The position numbers and the translations under genes were made by a program. This document shows, in pieces, positions 36,587-46,213 of a DNA stretch of 64,000 bases. Source of the stretch: Leucothrix pacifica (GTDB lineage: Bacteria > Pseudomonadota > Gammaproteobacteria > Thiotrichales > Thiotrichaceae). The notes under the pieces were generated by a model. It was not told where the DNA came from. It made no database searches and saw only the letters and a program-made list of their open reading frames with translations. The stretch is from assembly GCF_003172875.1 (NCBI RefSeq), contig NZ_QGKM01000002.1, forward strand, positions 1 to 64,000, in the 5' to 3' direction. Position 1 is the stretch's first letter; each line of letters begins with the position of its first letter.

Positions 36587-37528
36587 TCACTCTTGTCGGT
36601 ATTTGGGCAGAAAATCTACCCCTGATTCGATAAAGAAATTAAACAAAGCCTCTGCCGCAGGGGCTAGGTCTATATTCTTATGGCGTACCACCAGCCACTT
36701 ACGAATCACTGGTAAACCTTCGATATCAAACTCTTTAAGTCGCCCGTCTTTTAACTCATCAGCCACGGTATGTGCCGATATCAAAGCGATACCCAAACCA
36801 GCCATCACTGCCTGCTTAATCGACTCGTTATTACCCACTTCCATACCTGGACCCGGGTTAATCCCAGCCTCTTCAAACAGTTTCAGCATCACCAGTCGGG
36901 TACCTGAGCCTTCCTCCCGAACCAAAAAAGTTTCGTCTGAAAACTCTTTAAAACCTAGCTTCTTCTGATTAATCAACGGATGATCAGGCGGCCCGATAAT
37001 GATGTGCGGATGATCACCAATCACCACACTTTCCATATCCATATCTTCCGGTGGACGACCGACTACCAGAAAATCAAATTCGTAATTCCGAAACGCTTTA
37101 AACACACTCTCCCGGTTACCAATGCGTATTCTGACATCCACATTCGGGTGCGATTTTTTAAACTCCGCAATCAATCTTGGCGCAAAATAATTTGCCGAAT
37201 TGAAGATCCCCAACGACACCCGGCCACTGGTTCTGTCACCCAATTTTTGCAATGAGGTCTGGCACATTTCCAGTACATTTTCGATACGCGAAGCCGCCAG
37301 CAAAATTTCTTGCCCGAAGTCAGAAGGCTGGACACCATCCGGCCTTTTCACCACCATCGATGTGCCCACATTATCTTGTAATAAGCTCAACTGTTGAGAC
37401 ACCGCAGGGGGTGAAATATGCAGGATATTAGCCGCTCCTTTGATCGTTCCAGCGCGCACATAAGCCGTGTAAGCACGAAATTGCTTGAGGGTAATGCGAT
37501 CCAATTTGGGCGTTATATTTTTTTTCAT
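36587..37528 (-). CDS. LysR-family regulator (CbbR/CcmR-like), at the downstream end of the carboxysome operon
   Basis: 313 residues. N-terminal winged HTH (LKQFRAYTAYVRAGTIKGAA, ISPPAVSQQLSLLQ) and a periplasmic-binding-like effector domain with VGRPPED, IIIGPPDHPL, REEGSGTRLVMLKLFEEAG and IKQAVMAGLGIALISAHTV, all typical of the CbbR group. It lies downstream of the sulP gene on the same strand. It probably controls carbon-fixation or inorganic-carbon uptake genes. A perfect palindrome lies 21 nt before its start. Confidence 0.88.
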   Translation of the reverse strand: MKKNITPKLDRITLKQFRAYTAYVRAGTIKGAANILHISPPAVSQQLSLLQDNVGTSMVVKRPDGVQPSDFGQEILLAASRIENVLEMCQTSLQKLGDRTSGRVSLGIFNSANYFAPRLIAEFKKSHPNVDVRIRIGNRESVFKAFRNYEFDFLVVGRPPEDMDMESVVIGDHPHIIIGPPDHPLINQKKLGFKEFSDETFLVREEGSGTRLVMLKLFEEAGINPGPGMEVGNNESIKQAVMAGLGIALISAHTVADELKDGRLKEFDIEGLPVIRKWLVVRHKNIDLAPAAEALFNFFIESGVDFLPKYRQE

Positions 37529-37548
37529 GACTGCACTCCTCCTTCAGT

Positions 37549-37564
37549 AGCAGAATATTCTGCT
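37549..37564. promoter_or_regulatory. Perfect 16-bp palindrome upstream of the LysR gene
   Basis: AGCAGAATATTCTGCT is centred about 28 nt before the LysR start codon and could be an autoregulatory operator. This is a position-based inference. Confidence 0.5.
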
Positions 37565-37722
37565 CAGGTGATTGACTGCTTGGTTTCGATAACGATTTAC
37601 ATGGCCAATCACCGTAAAATTGTTAGCTCAAATGATCACCTACATAGTCTTCCTCATTAGTGATCAGGGTCAAGCAGTAGCGCATCATCCTTTGGCTATA
37701 TAGCTATCCCGCCATATTTTTG

Positions 37723-39390
37723 CTATGCCTTCGGCTTGTCTTGCTTAACCTTTAACAACGCGCCTTCAAGCGCCACCTCCCGGCTATCTTTAATACTATC
37801 AACACCAAGTTGATCTAATAATCCTAAATTTTTCAAACGTTTAATCGACTGTTCACAGGCACCGGCAATAAATACCGAGCGCCCTGCTCTCACCATATCT
37901 AAGATGGCTTCCTCCAAAGCCAAAGCCGCAGAAACGCCCAAATAACTCACATCCGTCATATCCACTACCAACGAGCGGTAGCCCTCAACTTCTGAATTTT
38001 TACGACTAATCACCCGCGATGTACCGAAGATCATTTTGCCGCGCATATAAAACAACAGAATGTGATTCTCGGCCTCTTTCATTAAGGCGTATTCGCGCTC
38101 GTTGAGTTCTAAATCCGACTCATCCGGATTGGTCACTGCTTTAACATCATCGGCCTGTAATTTTGACAACCGCGTAATAGTAATAACATTGGCCACAAAC
38201 AAACCGATTCCCACGGCCACAATCAAATCAACAAAGACGGTCAGCATAATCACGCCATAGGTAATCACCGTACCTTTACTGGATACTCTGTGCGCACGTT
38301 TTAGATAACCCCAATCGATAATATTGATGCCGACTTTAAGTGCGATGCCAGCCAGCACCGCTAGCGGAATAACCTCTGTCAGTCCTGATGCCCAGAACAC
38401 CACAATCACTAGTAGGGCGACTCTGACCAGTCCGGCAAGTGCTGATCGTGACCCCGCCTGAATCCCCACCACCGTGCCCATGGTTGCACCAGCACCCGGC
38501 AATCCACCAAACAGACCAGACATAACATTTCCCAAACCCTGGCCGATCAACTCCTTATCAGAATTATGCTGCTTATGCGTCAGGCTATCTGCCACCACTG
38601 AAGTTAATAAGGCATCAATACAGCCCAATACACCCAGCACAATGGCATCGACAAACATAATCTGCCATTGCTCGATACTAAACACAGGCATTCTGAACTC
38701 TGGAATGCCGGATGGGACCTCACCAATACGGCGCACATCATCATTTGCCAACAACAATACTGAAATCAGCGTCACCACCACCAGCGCCAATAACTGCGGC
38801 GGAATGTAACGGTTAATTCTGGCTGGCATCAAAAACAAAATGGCAACCGTCAGACCGCCCAACAACAACTCACTCAACTTGATGTCAGCAAACTGCGCTG
38901 GCAGATTTTGCAAAATCGTAATCACACCACCCGCAGGATTTGCATGCCCAAGTAAAGGCCCGATTTGCAGGATAATCAGAATAATACCAATGCCAGACAT
39001 AAACCCTGACACCACACTGTAGGGCATCATGGTCACAAACTTTCCCAGACGCATTACGCCAAAGAACATCTGAAACAATCCCGCCATCACCACCACGGTA
39101 AATGCCATGGCCATGCCCTGCTCAGGATTGGCTGCAATCAGCTCTGCAATCACCGCAGTAAACACCACGGTCATCGGGCCGGTAGGCTCTGACATTAAGG
39201 TCGGCGAACCACCAAATAAGGAGGCAAAAAGCCCCACCAAAATAGCACCGTACAGACCTGCTTCCGCACCCGCACCAGAAGCCACACCAAAGGCCAATGC
39301 CATGGGCAGCGCAACAACGGCGGCAGTCATCCCGCCAAAAACATCACCTCGAATATTGCGAAAATTGATTTCATTTAATATACGCATCAT
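37723..39390 (-). CDS. SulP-family anion transporter with STAS domain, probable bicarbonate transporter
   Basis: 555 residues. About eleven membrane segments carry SulP motifs (ALPMALAFGVASGAG, EPTGPMTVVFTAV, GLFGGLPGAGATMGT), followed by a cytoplasmic STAS domain from about residue 430 (VVDMTDVSYLGVSAALALEE). SulP proteins exchange or co-transport sulfate, bicarbonate and other anions. Its place at the end of the carboxysome operon, after csoS1D, makes bicarbonate import the likely role. No carbonic-anhydrase domain is fused to it. Confidence 0.88.
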   Translation of the reverse strand: MMRILNEINFRNIRGDVFGGMTAAVVALPMALAFGVASGAGAEAGLYGAILVGLFASLFGGSPTLMSEPTGPMTVVFTAVIAELIAANPEQGMAMAFTVVVMAGLFQMFFGVMRLGKFVTMMPYSVVSGFMSGIGIILIILQIGPLLGHANPAGGVITILQNLPAQFADIKLSELLLGGLTVAILFLMPARINRYIPPQLLALVVVTLISVLLLANDDVRRIGEVPSGIPEFRMPVFSIEQWQIMFVDAIVLGVLGCIDALLTSVVADSLTHKQHNSDKELIGQGLGNVMSGLFGGLPGAGATMGTVVGIQAGSRSALAGLVRVALLVIVVFWASGLTEVIPLAVLAGIALKVGINIIDWGYLKRAHRVSSKGTVITYGVIMLTVFVDLIVAVGIGLFVANVITITRLSKLQADDVKAVTNPDESDLELNEREYALMKEAENHILLFYMRGKMIFGTSRVISRKNSEVEGYRSLVVDMTDVSYLGVSAALALEEAILDMVRAGRSVFIAGACEQSIKRLKNLGLLDQLGVDSIKDSREVALEGALLKVKQDKPKA

Positions 39391-39406
39391 GCTTAACCGC
39401 TATTGA

Positions 39407-40036
39407 TTAATACCCTGACTGTTGGTTTAAGTTAGCAATTGCCCGCTCTGCCGCGAACATCGCTTGCTGTGTTTCGGCTTCGCTGCCCATCATGATCAAA
39501 CGACCAAATGAGCCGAAGGCTTTCATATCCACCAGCGTCACATGCGCGCCCTTTTCCGCTTCATTCGCGGCGTAAACAATATATCCGGCTGGCTCTGTTT
39601 CTAAAATAAACATGCTCTTGCCCGGTATCATCATCGAGCCCATGCGCACCTGACGATTAATCAGAGTTGCGTGATCCGGTGTAATCGCACTAATGATTTC
39701 CTTCCAGGCGATTTTGCATTGGTCACGCTGAGAAATATCCTGTCGTATTTCCTGTAAAATTGCGCCGCCTGCCGCTTGCACTTCACTCTGGTTGGAGTAA
39801 TGAATCTCCATCGAACCAAAAGCACGCTCAACCACCTGCTGGCCAAGTCGAACATTGGTTTGTTTCAGGGCGATATCACTCAGGCGATGCACTGCCATAC
39901 TGGGCGACACTTCAATCCACAAACAAGCATCCCCCGGAATCGGCAGGAACCCTTGCGAAGACGTACCAAGGTACGACGCTAACTGTGGTTGCAGCGAGTC
40001 AATAAATGAATAAACCCGCAGATTGACGTTATCCAT
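39407..40036 (-). CDS. csoS1D: Carboxysome tandem-BMC shell protein CsoS1D
   Basis: 209 residues with two BMC domains. The first has [19 protein letters not shown] and [13 protein letters not shown]; the second has [20 protein letters not shown] and [14 protein letters not shown]. These are close to CsoS1D of cyanobacterial and proteobacterial alpha-carboxysomes, a pseudohexamer with a large gated pore thought to pass metabolites such as RuBP. Located just after cbbO. Confidence 0.9.
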   Translation of the reverse strand: MDNVNLRVYSFIDSLQPQLASYLGTSSQGFLPIPGDACLWIEVSPSMAVHRLSDIALKQTNVRLGQQVVERAFGSMEIHYSNQSEVQAAGGAILQEIRQDISQRDQCKIAWKEIISAITPDHATLINRQVRMGSMMIPGKSMFILETEPAGYIVYAANEAEKGAHVTLVDMKAFGSFGRLIMMGSEAETQQAMFAAERAIANLNQQSGY

Positions 40037-40052
40037 GCATAAAGCCCATGTG

Positions 40053-42419
40053 TTATTTCGTTAACCCCAAATACAGGGAAGGTAGTTTTTCAGGCAGCCG
40101 CGACACATGATCCAGCACCAGATAATTCTTTTGTCCGAAGATATTCGAGACGTAATCGTCGGCATAAGGATCAAGGCTCAGGCAGAAGGTTCTGACGCCA
40201 TTTCGGGCCAAATCTTCCACCGCTTTTTTTGTGTCGTAGCGCAGGTATTGCGGGTCGCGTACATCGTTATCGGCTGGCTCACCATCGGTCAGCAATAACA
40301 CCATTTTCTTTTCACTGGCGCGTTCATTCAGTAATGATCCGGCATGACGTAATGCAGCGCCCATGCGCGTTGAAAGCTGCCCCGTCATACCTGCCAAACG
40401 GCCTTTCACGGTATCGTTATACGGTGAGTCAAAATCCTTGATGCGGTAATACTCCACATCGTGGCGTCCATTGGAATCAAAGCCATGGATGGCAAATGGG
40501 TCTCCCACTTTATCCAATGCTTCGGCCAGTAATGCAGCAGCATCCCGCGCTAAATCCAAGACCGTCACGCCTTCTTCATCGGCATCGCGCACTTCATCAT
40601 TGGTCGATTCAGACAGGTCAATCAACAGCACAACAGACAAGTCACGTATTTGCAGATGTGTGCGAATATTGATGCGTGGGTCAGGCTGTATTCCCATGCG
40701 AATATCAACCATGGCATTCACCGCAGCATTGATATCGATGGTATCGCCGTCTTCCATTTTTCGTTCGCGCACCACACCTTGTGGTTGCACCGCTTCAATC
40801 ATGTGTTTGATACGTTGGATAATGTGTTTGTTGTCTTCAACCGCATTATCAACCTCAACCGGATCTCCCATTTTCGGGCGCTTCTCCAGCAGCGTGACCC
40901 AGTTAGGTCGCTCCAACTGCGTTTGATAATCCCACTCAGGATAATTCACTGGAGAAGATACCGGCGGCTTGCCTTCCCGCTCGTTTAGCGACGTCCCGTC
41001 ATCATGGAAAAACTCAGTCGCTAGCACCCAGATTTCCTGCGCATCGTCCGTCGCTTCCTGCACATCGAGATTATTCAACATCTCCATCACGCTAACATAT
41101 TTTCTAACCTGCTTAACCTGACCCGGAAGGAGTATCTGGTCTATCTCGCTTTCCTGATCCTCCCACAAATAGCGGTTGTCATCGCGGTATGGATTGCTAG
41201 GTTTGTCCTTGTTTACATTGAAATTAATGCCCAATGAAATCGCCTTATCCGCTAATACCACACCTATTTCATGAGCCAGCCTGTCATCTTCCAAACGATC
41301 TTCCGCTGAGTAAAACAGCTCTCTCGCAGCGAGTACTAATGGATGGGAATCATTGTAATTTTCATCCAATAAAGCGCGGACGATTCGATCCAATAATACA
41401 GAGCGGTCATCACTATCTGTCTGTGGAGTGGTTTGTGAATTGACCGGCAATAAACTCAACCAAAGCTGCTTCAACCCCGGAAATTTTTGTACAGCCAATG
41501 CCTCGATACGTGCATCTTCAACCAAGCCAATCAGCATTTTTTGCACTGGATTAAACGTGCTGGGAATATCATCAACTTGCGGTTCGCAGCGCGAATGAAC
41601 GAAGTGCGCAGCAACATGTGCGGCAGCAGCCCGATAGATTTCTAAGCCACCGACTTTATCGCCACCATCCAGCCCAAAATCATCAAAGGCGTCCGGCAAG
41701 TGAATAAAATAATGCTCGATGTAGGGTCGATAACCTTCGCGCGTTTCAAAGTCTCCTGAAGTCGGACGTAAGAAGAAATCCTGCCCCCAAAGAGCGCGTA
41801 AATACATGATCAAACGACGTTGCACATCCACAAATAAGGTGCCACGCTGCTCCTTTTTCATGATGGCCATAGCCTCATCGCTATCTAAACCAAAGTACGC
41901 AACCTGCGCTTCAAAATCATTTTTATAAGCAGATACACCCCACATCGCCCAGCGGCGTAAACCACCCAAAGTGAGATAGCCCAGTAGCACTTCCAGCTTA
42001 CCTAACATAGGACGTAATGAGCGCGGAGCCTGTGCCAACATATTATTAAGCAGCATGAGATAGCCTTTGAATAAGCCTATTTCACCCATGCGGGCAGCGG
42101 CAGAAGGCGCAGTCGAAAACAACAACACCAACACTTCAGCACTGGTTCGGGAGTACATTTTGATGGCAGAGGAAAGTAGCTCCGCGACCGCATCTTCACC
42201 GATTTCCCGCGCCACTTGCGGCGCACTTTCAATAAATGAAACCACCAGATCCGTGCCACGACCAAGTGATTTTAGACCGGATGCACCACGCAGATAGGTA
42301 TCAAGCCCACGAGGAGAGAAGACACGCGCGGCTTCATGCCAATTAGCCTCCAGGACTTCATTGGCTGTTTCACCCAATTCATCAAGTACATCTTGATAGT
42401 CGCTGAGTTGAATTGCCAT
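40053..42419 (-). CDS. cbbO: Rubisco activase subunit CbbO (von Willebrand A domain)
   Basis: 788 residues. The C-terminal VWA domain (about 590-785) has the MIDAS motif DLSES and the segments MGAALRHAG and [12 protein letters not shown]. CbbO binds a CbbQ hexamer and remodels inhibited Rubisco. Its partner cbbQ is not adjacent but lies at 59629-60444, more than 17 kb away. Confidence 0.93.
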   Translation of the reverse strand: MAIQLSDYQDVLDELGETANEVLEANWHEAARVFSPRGLDTYLRGASGLKSLGRGTDLVVSFIESAPQVAREIGEDAVAELLSSAIKMYSRTSAEVLVLLFSTAPSAAARMGEIGLFKGYLMLLNNMLAQAPRSLRPMLGKLEVLLGYLTLGGLRRWAMWGVSAYKNDFEAQVAYFGLDSDEAMAIMKKEQRGTLFVDVQRRLIMYLRALWGQDFFLRPTSGDFETREGYRPYIEHYFIHLPDAFDDFGLDGGDKVGGLEIYRAAAAHVAAHFVHSRCEPQVDDIPSTFNPVQKMLIGLVEDARIEALAVQKFPGLKQLWLSLLPVNSQTTPQTDSDDRSVLLDRIVRALLDENYNDSHPLVLAARELFYSAEDRLEDDRLAHEIGVVLADKAISLGINFNVNKDKPSNPYRDDNRYLWEDQESEIDQILLPGQVKQVRKYVSVMEMLNNLDVQEATDDAQEIWVLATEFFHDDGTSLNEREGKPPVSSPVNYPEWDYQTQLERPNWVTLLEKRPKMGDPVEVDNAVEDNKHIIQRIKHMIEAVQPQGVVRERKMEDGDTIDINAAVNAMVDIRMGIQPDPRINIRTHLQIRDLSVVLLIDLSESTNDEVRDADEEGVTVLDLARDAAALLAEALDKVGDPFAIHGFDSNGRHDVEYYRIKDFDSPYNDTVKGRLAGMTGQLSTRMGAALRHAGSLLNERASEKKMVLLLTDGEPADNDVRDPQYLRYDTKKAVEDLARNGVRTFCLSLDPYADDYVSNIFGQKNYLVLDHVSRLPEKLPSLYLGLTK

Positions 42420-42485
42420 TTATTCGATATCTCCACTTGATGTCTCGTGTGCCGCAACGTTATTTCTTTTGCACGCTCCGCGAGA

Positions 42486-42995
42486 TTAATCTGGCCAGAT
42501 TCGGTCTGGATGTGTGGGTAACTTGTCGTTATTCAGATCGATGGTTTGCTCCAAACCGGAGTCTGTCACCATGCTTTCTAGCTTTGCTTTAGGCGTTTTT
42601 TTAGCAGCTGGCTTTTTCACCGCCACTTTCTTTGGTGCTGCCTTTTTTGGCGTTGTTGTTTTCTTTGCTACCGGCTTTTTAGCTGAAGCTGTTTTCGCTG
42701 TTGACGTCGTTTTTTTAGCACTAGCAGCCGTGGCAGTCTTTTTAGCTGCCGTCGTTTTACTGACAGGCTTAGTTGCAGCTTTGGCCTTACTCGCTGCTGT
42801 TGTTTTCTGTGCAGCCGGTGCTTTTGGCTTAGCTGGTGGCTTTTTGATTGCAGCTGTTTTTCCTGCTGGTTTAGTAGCAGCTGTCGTCTTTTTTACCGCT
42901 GGCTTAGCAGCAGTTTTAGCCGTCGTCGCACCGGCTGTCTTCGCACTGGATGTCTTAGCCGTATCAGCCGCTTTTTTATCATCAGAATCATTCAT
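42486..42995 (-). CDS. Lys/Ala-rich histone-H1-like protein inside the carboxysome operon
   Basis: 169 residues. Residues 10-135 are almost only Lys, Ala, Thr, Pro and Ser, with AKKT/AAKK/KKPA repeats as in eukaryotic H1 tails, AlgP and other bacterial H1-like proteins; the net charge is strongly positive. The last 30 residues differ: acidic and ending THPDRIWPD with one Trp. Other alpha-carboxysome operons often carry mcdA/mcdB here; McdB proteins are disordered with a C-terminal Trp, but no ParA/McdA gene is seen in the window. It may bind nucleoid DNA or bridge it to carboxysomes. The operon position is clear; the function is inference. Confidence 0.8.
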   Translation of the reverse strand: MNDSDDKKAADTAKTSSAKTAGATTAKTAAKPAVKKTTAATKPAGKTAAIKKPPAKPKAPAAQKTTAASKAKAATKPVSKTTAAKKTATAASAKKTTSTAKTASAKKPVAKKTTTPKKAAPKKVAVKKPAAKKTPKAKLESMVTDSGLEQTIDLNNDKLPTHPDRIWPD

Positions 42996-43007
42996 GCCAA
43001 ACGCTCC

Positions 43008-43277
43008 TTAAGCTGCCTGCTGCGTTAGCAAGGCGTCGGTTTGCTCAGCAAACTGATATTCCCGACTACCCAGCTCATCCGCATCACTTTCAATACTCAC
43101 ATTCACCTGAGTACGGGTAAAATTGAGATTCGGGTAATAACCTGCTTTCTCTGAAACATCCGCGAGATCATCCAAAAACTGACGCAACGCATCATAAGTC
43201 TCAAACTGGAAGCTACGGCTAATATTGGCGGGACGCTTACTGACTTTCCACGCCTGATCAAGGTTTTCAGCACTCAT
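43008..43277 (-). CDS. Alpha-carboxysome Rubisco assembly factor (acRAF, PCD-like)
   Basis: 89 residues with a pterin-4a-carbinolamine-dehydratase-like fold: SRSFQFETYDALRQFLDDLA, KAGYYPNLNFTRTQVNVSI. This degenerate PCD-like protein is a Rubisco chaperone found in alpha-carboxysome operons. It lies between the csoS1 genes and the H1-like gene. Confidence 0.87.
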   Translation of the reverse strand: MSAENLDQAWKVSKRPANISRSFQFETYDALRQFLDDLADVSEKAGYYPNLNFTRTQVNVSIESDADELGSREYQFAEQTDALLTQQAA

Positions 43278-43300
43278 AGTCTACTCTCCACTATTATTAA

Positions 43301-43339
43301 AAGAGGATGCGCTACGTCTGCTTGTGTCGCAGCACATCC
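43301..43339 (-). terminator. Attenuator hairpin between csoS1 and acRAF
   Basis: Arms at 43305-43316 and 43328-43339 form 12 pairs in the minus-strand RNA, two of them G.U (these would be mismatches on the plus strand), followed by CUCUUUUAAU. It should lower transcription past the abundant shell genes. Confidence 0.65.
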
Positions 43340-43360
43340 CATTTAAACCGATAGGAATCA

Positions 43361-43648
43361 TTACGAGCCAGGCAGAATGCTTTCCACTTCAGAATGTACA
43401 CGTGCAATGATGTGCGCAGCGACGATACCATCACCTACTCGCTCACATGCATCCGCACCAGCACGAACTGCTGCATTGACCGCGCCGGTTTCACCACGGA
43501 CTAAAACAGTCACGTAACCACCGCCAACAAACTGACGGCCAACCAACTTTACTTCTGCCGCCTTAGTCATTGCGTCTGCCGCTTCGATAGCCGGAACCAG
43601 ACCGCGGGTTTCAATCATACCTAAGGCAATACCTGTTACATCTGCCAT
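43361..43648 (-). CDS. csoS1: Carboxysome hexameric shell protein CsoS1 (second copy)
   Basis: 95 residues, single BMC domain: [57 protein letters not shown]. Forms hexamers tiling the shell facets. Nearly identical to its upstream paralogue apart from the C-terminus. Confidence 0.96.
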   Translation of the reverse strand: MADVTGIALGMIETRGLVPAIEAADAMTKAAEVKLVGRQFVGGGYVTVLVRGETGAVNAAVRAGADACERVGDGIVAAHIIARVHSEVESILPGS

Positions 43649-43689
43649 TTTCTTTCTCCTTGAGATAATTAATAATTAACCAACCGTCG

Positions 43690-44007
43690 TTAACCAACAG
43701 CTGCCTGGTCTGCAAGCTCACCTGCTTTCGGCAATATACTTTCAACTTCTGAATGCACACGCGCAATGATGTGTGCCGCAACGATACCGTCACCCACTCG
43801 CTCACAAGCATCTGCACCGGCACGAACCGCTGCGTTTACCGCACCTGTCTCGCCACGTACCAGAACCGTCACATAGCCACCGCCAACAAACTGACGACCA
43901 ACCAGCGATACCTCTGCTGCCTTTGTCATTGCATCCGCCGCTTCGATGGCGGGCACTAAACCACGTGTTTCAATCATTCCAAGGGCTACGCCCGTCACTT
44001 CTGCCAT
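43690..44007 (-). CDS. csoS1: Carboxysome hexameric shell protein CsoS1 (first copy, with C-terminal extension)
   Basis: 105 residues. The same BMC core as the 43361-43648 protein, plus about ten extra C-terminal residues ([12 protein letters not shown]). It probably arose by tandem duplication. The assignment to the A, B or C type is not attempted. Confidence 0.95.
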   Translation of the reverse strand: MAEVTGVALGMIETRGLVPAIEAADAMTKAAEVSLVGRQFVGGGYVTVLVRGETGAVNAAVRAGADACERVGDGIVAAHIIARVHSEVESILPKAGELADQAAVG

Positions 44008-44096
44008 TTCATGCTCCTTAAACAGTTATTTCGCTGATTTACTTCTTCTATTGTTCTTTTTGCCTGACCCTTTTTAGATCAAACAAAAACCAATGC

Positions 44097-44354
44097 TTAA
44101 TCCCACTCCGCAGGATTCCAAAAATCGATAATGCCGAGAATCGTGAGATCGGTATGAATCTCAGGATCTCCCGTTCCAAATCGTGCCGCTGAGCCGCTAG
44201 AGGTAAACACCCACTTCCCCGCGGGTACTCCAATCGGGTCCGTTGCCACACTCAGTTTTCCGGCTCTGTCCGTCAGCACTCGCAGCGACATTTGTTTCAG
44301 TCCTGCGGTGCGTCGTGTTGCCACTAACTCATCAACCACCTGAAGAATTTCCAT
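44097..44354 (-). CDS. csoS4B: Carboxysome pentameric vertex protein CsoS4B
   Basis: 85 residues from ATG 44354, which follows the csoS4A stop within 2 bases and has GGAGCC upstream. The EutN/CcmL fold is marked by MEILQVVDELVATRR, DPIGVPAGKWVFTSSGSAAR and DLTILGIIDFWN. It forms pentamers that cap shell vertices. Confidence 0.94.
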   Translation of the reverse strand: MEILQVVDELVATRRTAGLKQMSLRVLTDRAGKLSVATDPIGVPAGKWVFTSSGSAARFGTGDPEIHTDLTILGIIDFWNPAEWD

Positions 44355-44355
44355 C

Positions 44356-44625
44356 TCAGGCTCCAGCCGGTGCGTCTTCCGGATTCCAGTGATCAATAAT
44401 TCCAACAATCGTCAGATCTGATGGAAAAGACTTGCTACCCGCCGCTTCACGCGCCGCTGATGAACTCACACAAATCACCCAATCCCCCGGCACACAACCG
44501 ATGGCATCAACCGCCACCAATGGCGTTGCACCAGCCTTATCACGCACCACGAGTAGCGGCTTATGCCCAAGCTCTGCCTGTCGATTGGTGGAAACCAAGG
44601 TTTTTTCGACCTTCATGATTCTCAT
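44356..44625 (-). CDS. csoS4A: Carboxysome pentameric vertex protein CsoS4A
   Basis: 89 residues. VEKTLVSTNRQAELGHKPLL, DAIGCVPGDWVICVSSSAAR and DLTIVGIIDHWN are diagnostic. The start overlaps the csoSCA stop (ATGA). Confidence 0.95.
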   Translation of the reverse strand: MRIMKVEKTLVSTNRQAELGHKPLLVVRDKAGATPLVAVDAIGCVPGDWVICVSSSAAREAAGSKSFPSDLTIVGIIDHWNPEDAPAGA

Positions 44626-46208
44626 GCTGACGCTCCTACCGTTTCTATGGCACTACCAGTGGGACGATCCTGAACCGAGAGATGGCAGACCAACAAACCT
44701 TTGCCATCCAAATCGGCATAACGCTCACGAATCGCCGCTTCCACTCGTTTCGCCTTCACCACCGTACGCTCACGCGACCCCGGTACTTTGGCGTTGTAGC
44801 GGTAATGAATCGCCACCGGAATCGGCAGTCCACGCGTCACATTCAAGCCCGTAAATATCTTGATACCAACATCCATATCCGCCACACCCTCTTCCAGGGT
44901 ATGCAGATGTGCGTAGTAGGCAATATTGCGCATTTGCACTTCATCAAAGCCATCACCAACACTGATATAACGCTCGGCATGCCCGATATCTGGGTAGCAG
45001 CCGTCATACAAATCTTCCACGTATTCAATCTGCGACAGATTGTTAATCAGCAAATTAGCGATCAACTTGCGCATTCCCTCGTGAGGTTGACCTTCACCTG
45101 CGCCCCAACCCGGAGATTGCTGATTCGGCTTGCTAATCGCTTCGTAAATCGCAACCCGCGCCTGATCCGCGCTGAGATTAATGGTGTCGCGGTATAACTG
45201 CGCATTATCAACCACCCGATGCTGCGACAAATCACCCTTGCTATCCGGTACATGTACCTTGATCGCATCGCTGTCCGTATCCACACCGATTAACAAAATA
45301 TCGGTACTCGCGCCGCAGCAGAATGTATTTTCAATCGCTTCACGGAACTGATTTAAACGCTCCAATGCTCCGTCCAATGCTGCGTGTTCATTGCTACCGT
45401 GAGCCGCACAACCCTGATGACTGGGATCACTGGAACTGGTGTGATACACCGCAATTTTCAGATAACGCGTTCCGGACTCCGGAGGCGTTGGCACACCCTC
45501 ACGGAACCGTCGTAACTCTGTTTCTTCCCAGTGGTGCACATCGGTTTCAACATCAAACAGTGCACCGGCATAAGCCTTGCGCCTCGTAAATGAGGACAAT
45601 GGCAAACGCAGAATATAGCGGGTTAAGCCTTTAAGACGACCATCCGCACAAGGACTGATATCCACCGCATGAAAGCCACAATCCAAAAAGAAATTCCGCG
45701 TATCTTCAACGGTCTCCAGCTGCTGATTCAGATCCTCAACAAACTGTGCCGCTGCCGCCTGAAGCGCTGAGAATGAGCACTGCGCATACAGCGCCTTCAT
45801 ATCCGCGCCACCAACCCAGGCCTTATCCAACAACTCTTCAGACAGATCAAAATCAAGCGTTTGTCTGGCAATACGCTGGGCGCTCTCAACAAAATCAGGG
45901 CCATAAGACAGGCCGGCAACTCGCTTCAGTGTCGGTAAAATAGCGTCAAATCTGCCTTTTACCGAATCCTCACAATGTGCCAAACGCGCATTGGTGTAAC
46001 CATCCGTTAAAAGATGCTGTGAGCGTCTTGCAGGCATTCCTGCTTTTTTCTGAAACACTCCGTCAGATGGCGAGGCATTGTTTTCAGAAACCGGCATAGG
46101 ATTTGCCAAACTCACCGGAGCGATCTGTCCGCCGCGTGGCTGTGTTTTGCCACGACGGCGTTCTGCTGCCTTCTGTGCTCTTAACTGATATGCGCCACGG
46201 GTATTCAT
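44622..46208 (-). CDS. csoSCA: Carboxysome shell carbonic anhydrase CsoSCA (CsoS3)
   Basis: 528 residues, the epsilon (divergent beta) carbonic anhydrase of alpha-carboxysomes. After a basic, disordered N-terminus come a helical domain (KRVAGLSYGPDFVESAQRIA), the catalytic domain (AVYHTSSSDPSHQGCAAHGS, ENTFCCGASTDILLIGVDTD) with Cys/His zinc ligands, and the C-terminal domain. It converts bicarbonate to CO2 for Rubisco in the lumen. Confidence 0.95.
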   Translation of the reverse strand: MNTRGAYQLRAQKAAERRRGKTQPRGGQIAPVSLANPMPVSENNASPSDGVFQKKAGMPARRSQHLLTDGYTNARLAHCEDSVKGRFDAILPTLKRVAGLSYGPDFVESAQRIARQTLDFDLSEELLDKAWVGGADMKALYAQCSFSALQAAAAQFVEDLNQQLETVEDTRNFFLDCGFHAVDISPCADGRLKGLTRYILRLPLSSFTRRKAYAGALFDVETDVHHWEETELRRFREGVPTPPESGTRYLKIAVYHTSSSDPSHQGCAAHGSNEHAALDGALERLNQFREAIENTFCCGASTDILLIGVDTDSDAIKVHVPDSKGDLSQHRVVDNAQLYRDTINLSADQARVAIYEAISKPNQQSPGWGAGEGQPHEGMRKLIANLLINNLSQIEYVEDLYDGCYPDIGHAERYISVGDGFDEVQMRNIAYYAHLHTLEEGVADMDVGIKIFTGLNVTRGLPIPVAIHYRYNAKVPGSRERTVVKAKRVEAAIRERYADLDGKGLLVCHLSVQDRPTGSAIETVGASA

Positions 46209-46213
46209 AAGCC

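Noticed and set aside
42514-43011. Plus-strand open frame coding a hydrophobic Ala/Val/Phe-rich protein
   Set aside because: It is the antisense of the Lys/Ala-rich gene; its apparent membrane character follows from the codon bias of that gene.
44622-46208. Several long plus-strand frames opposite csoSCA and csoS2
   Set aside because: All are shadows of strongly supported carboxysome genes.
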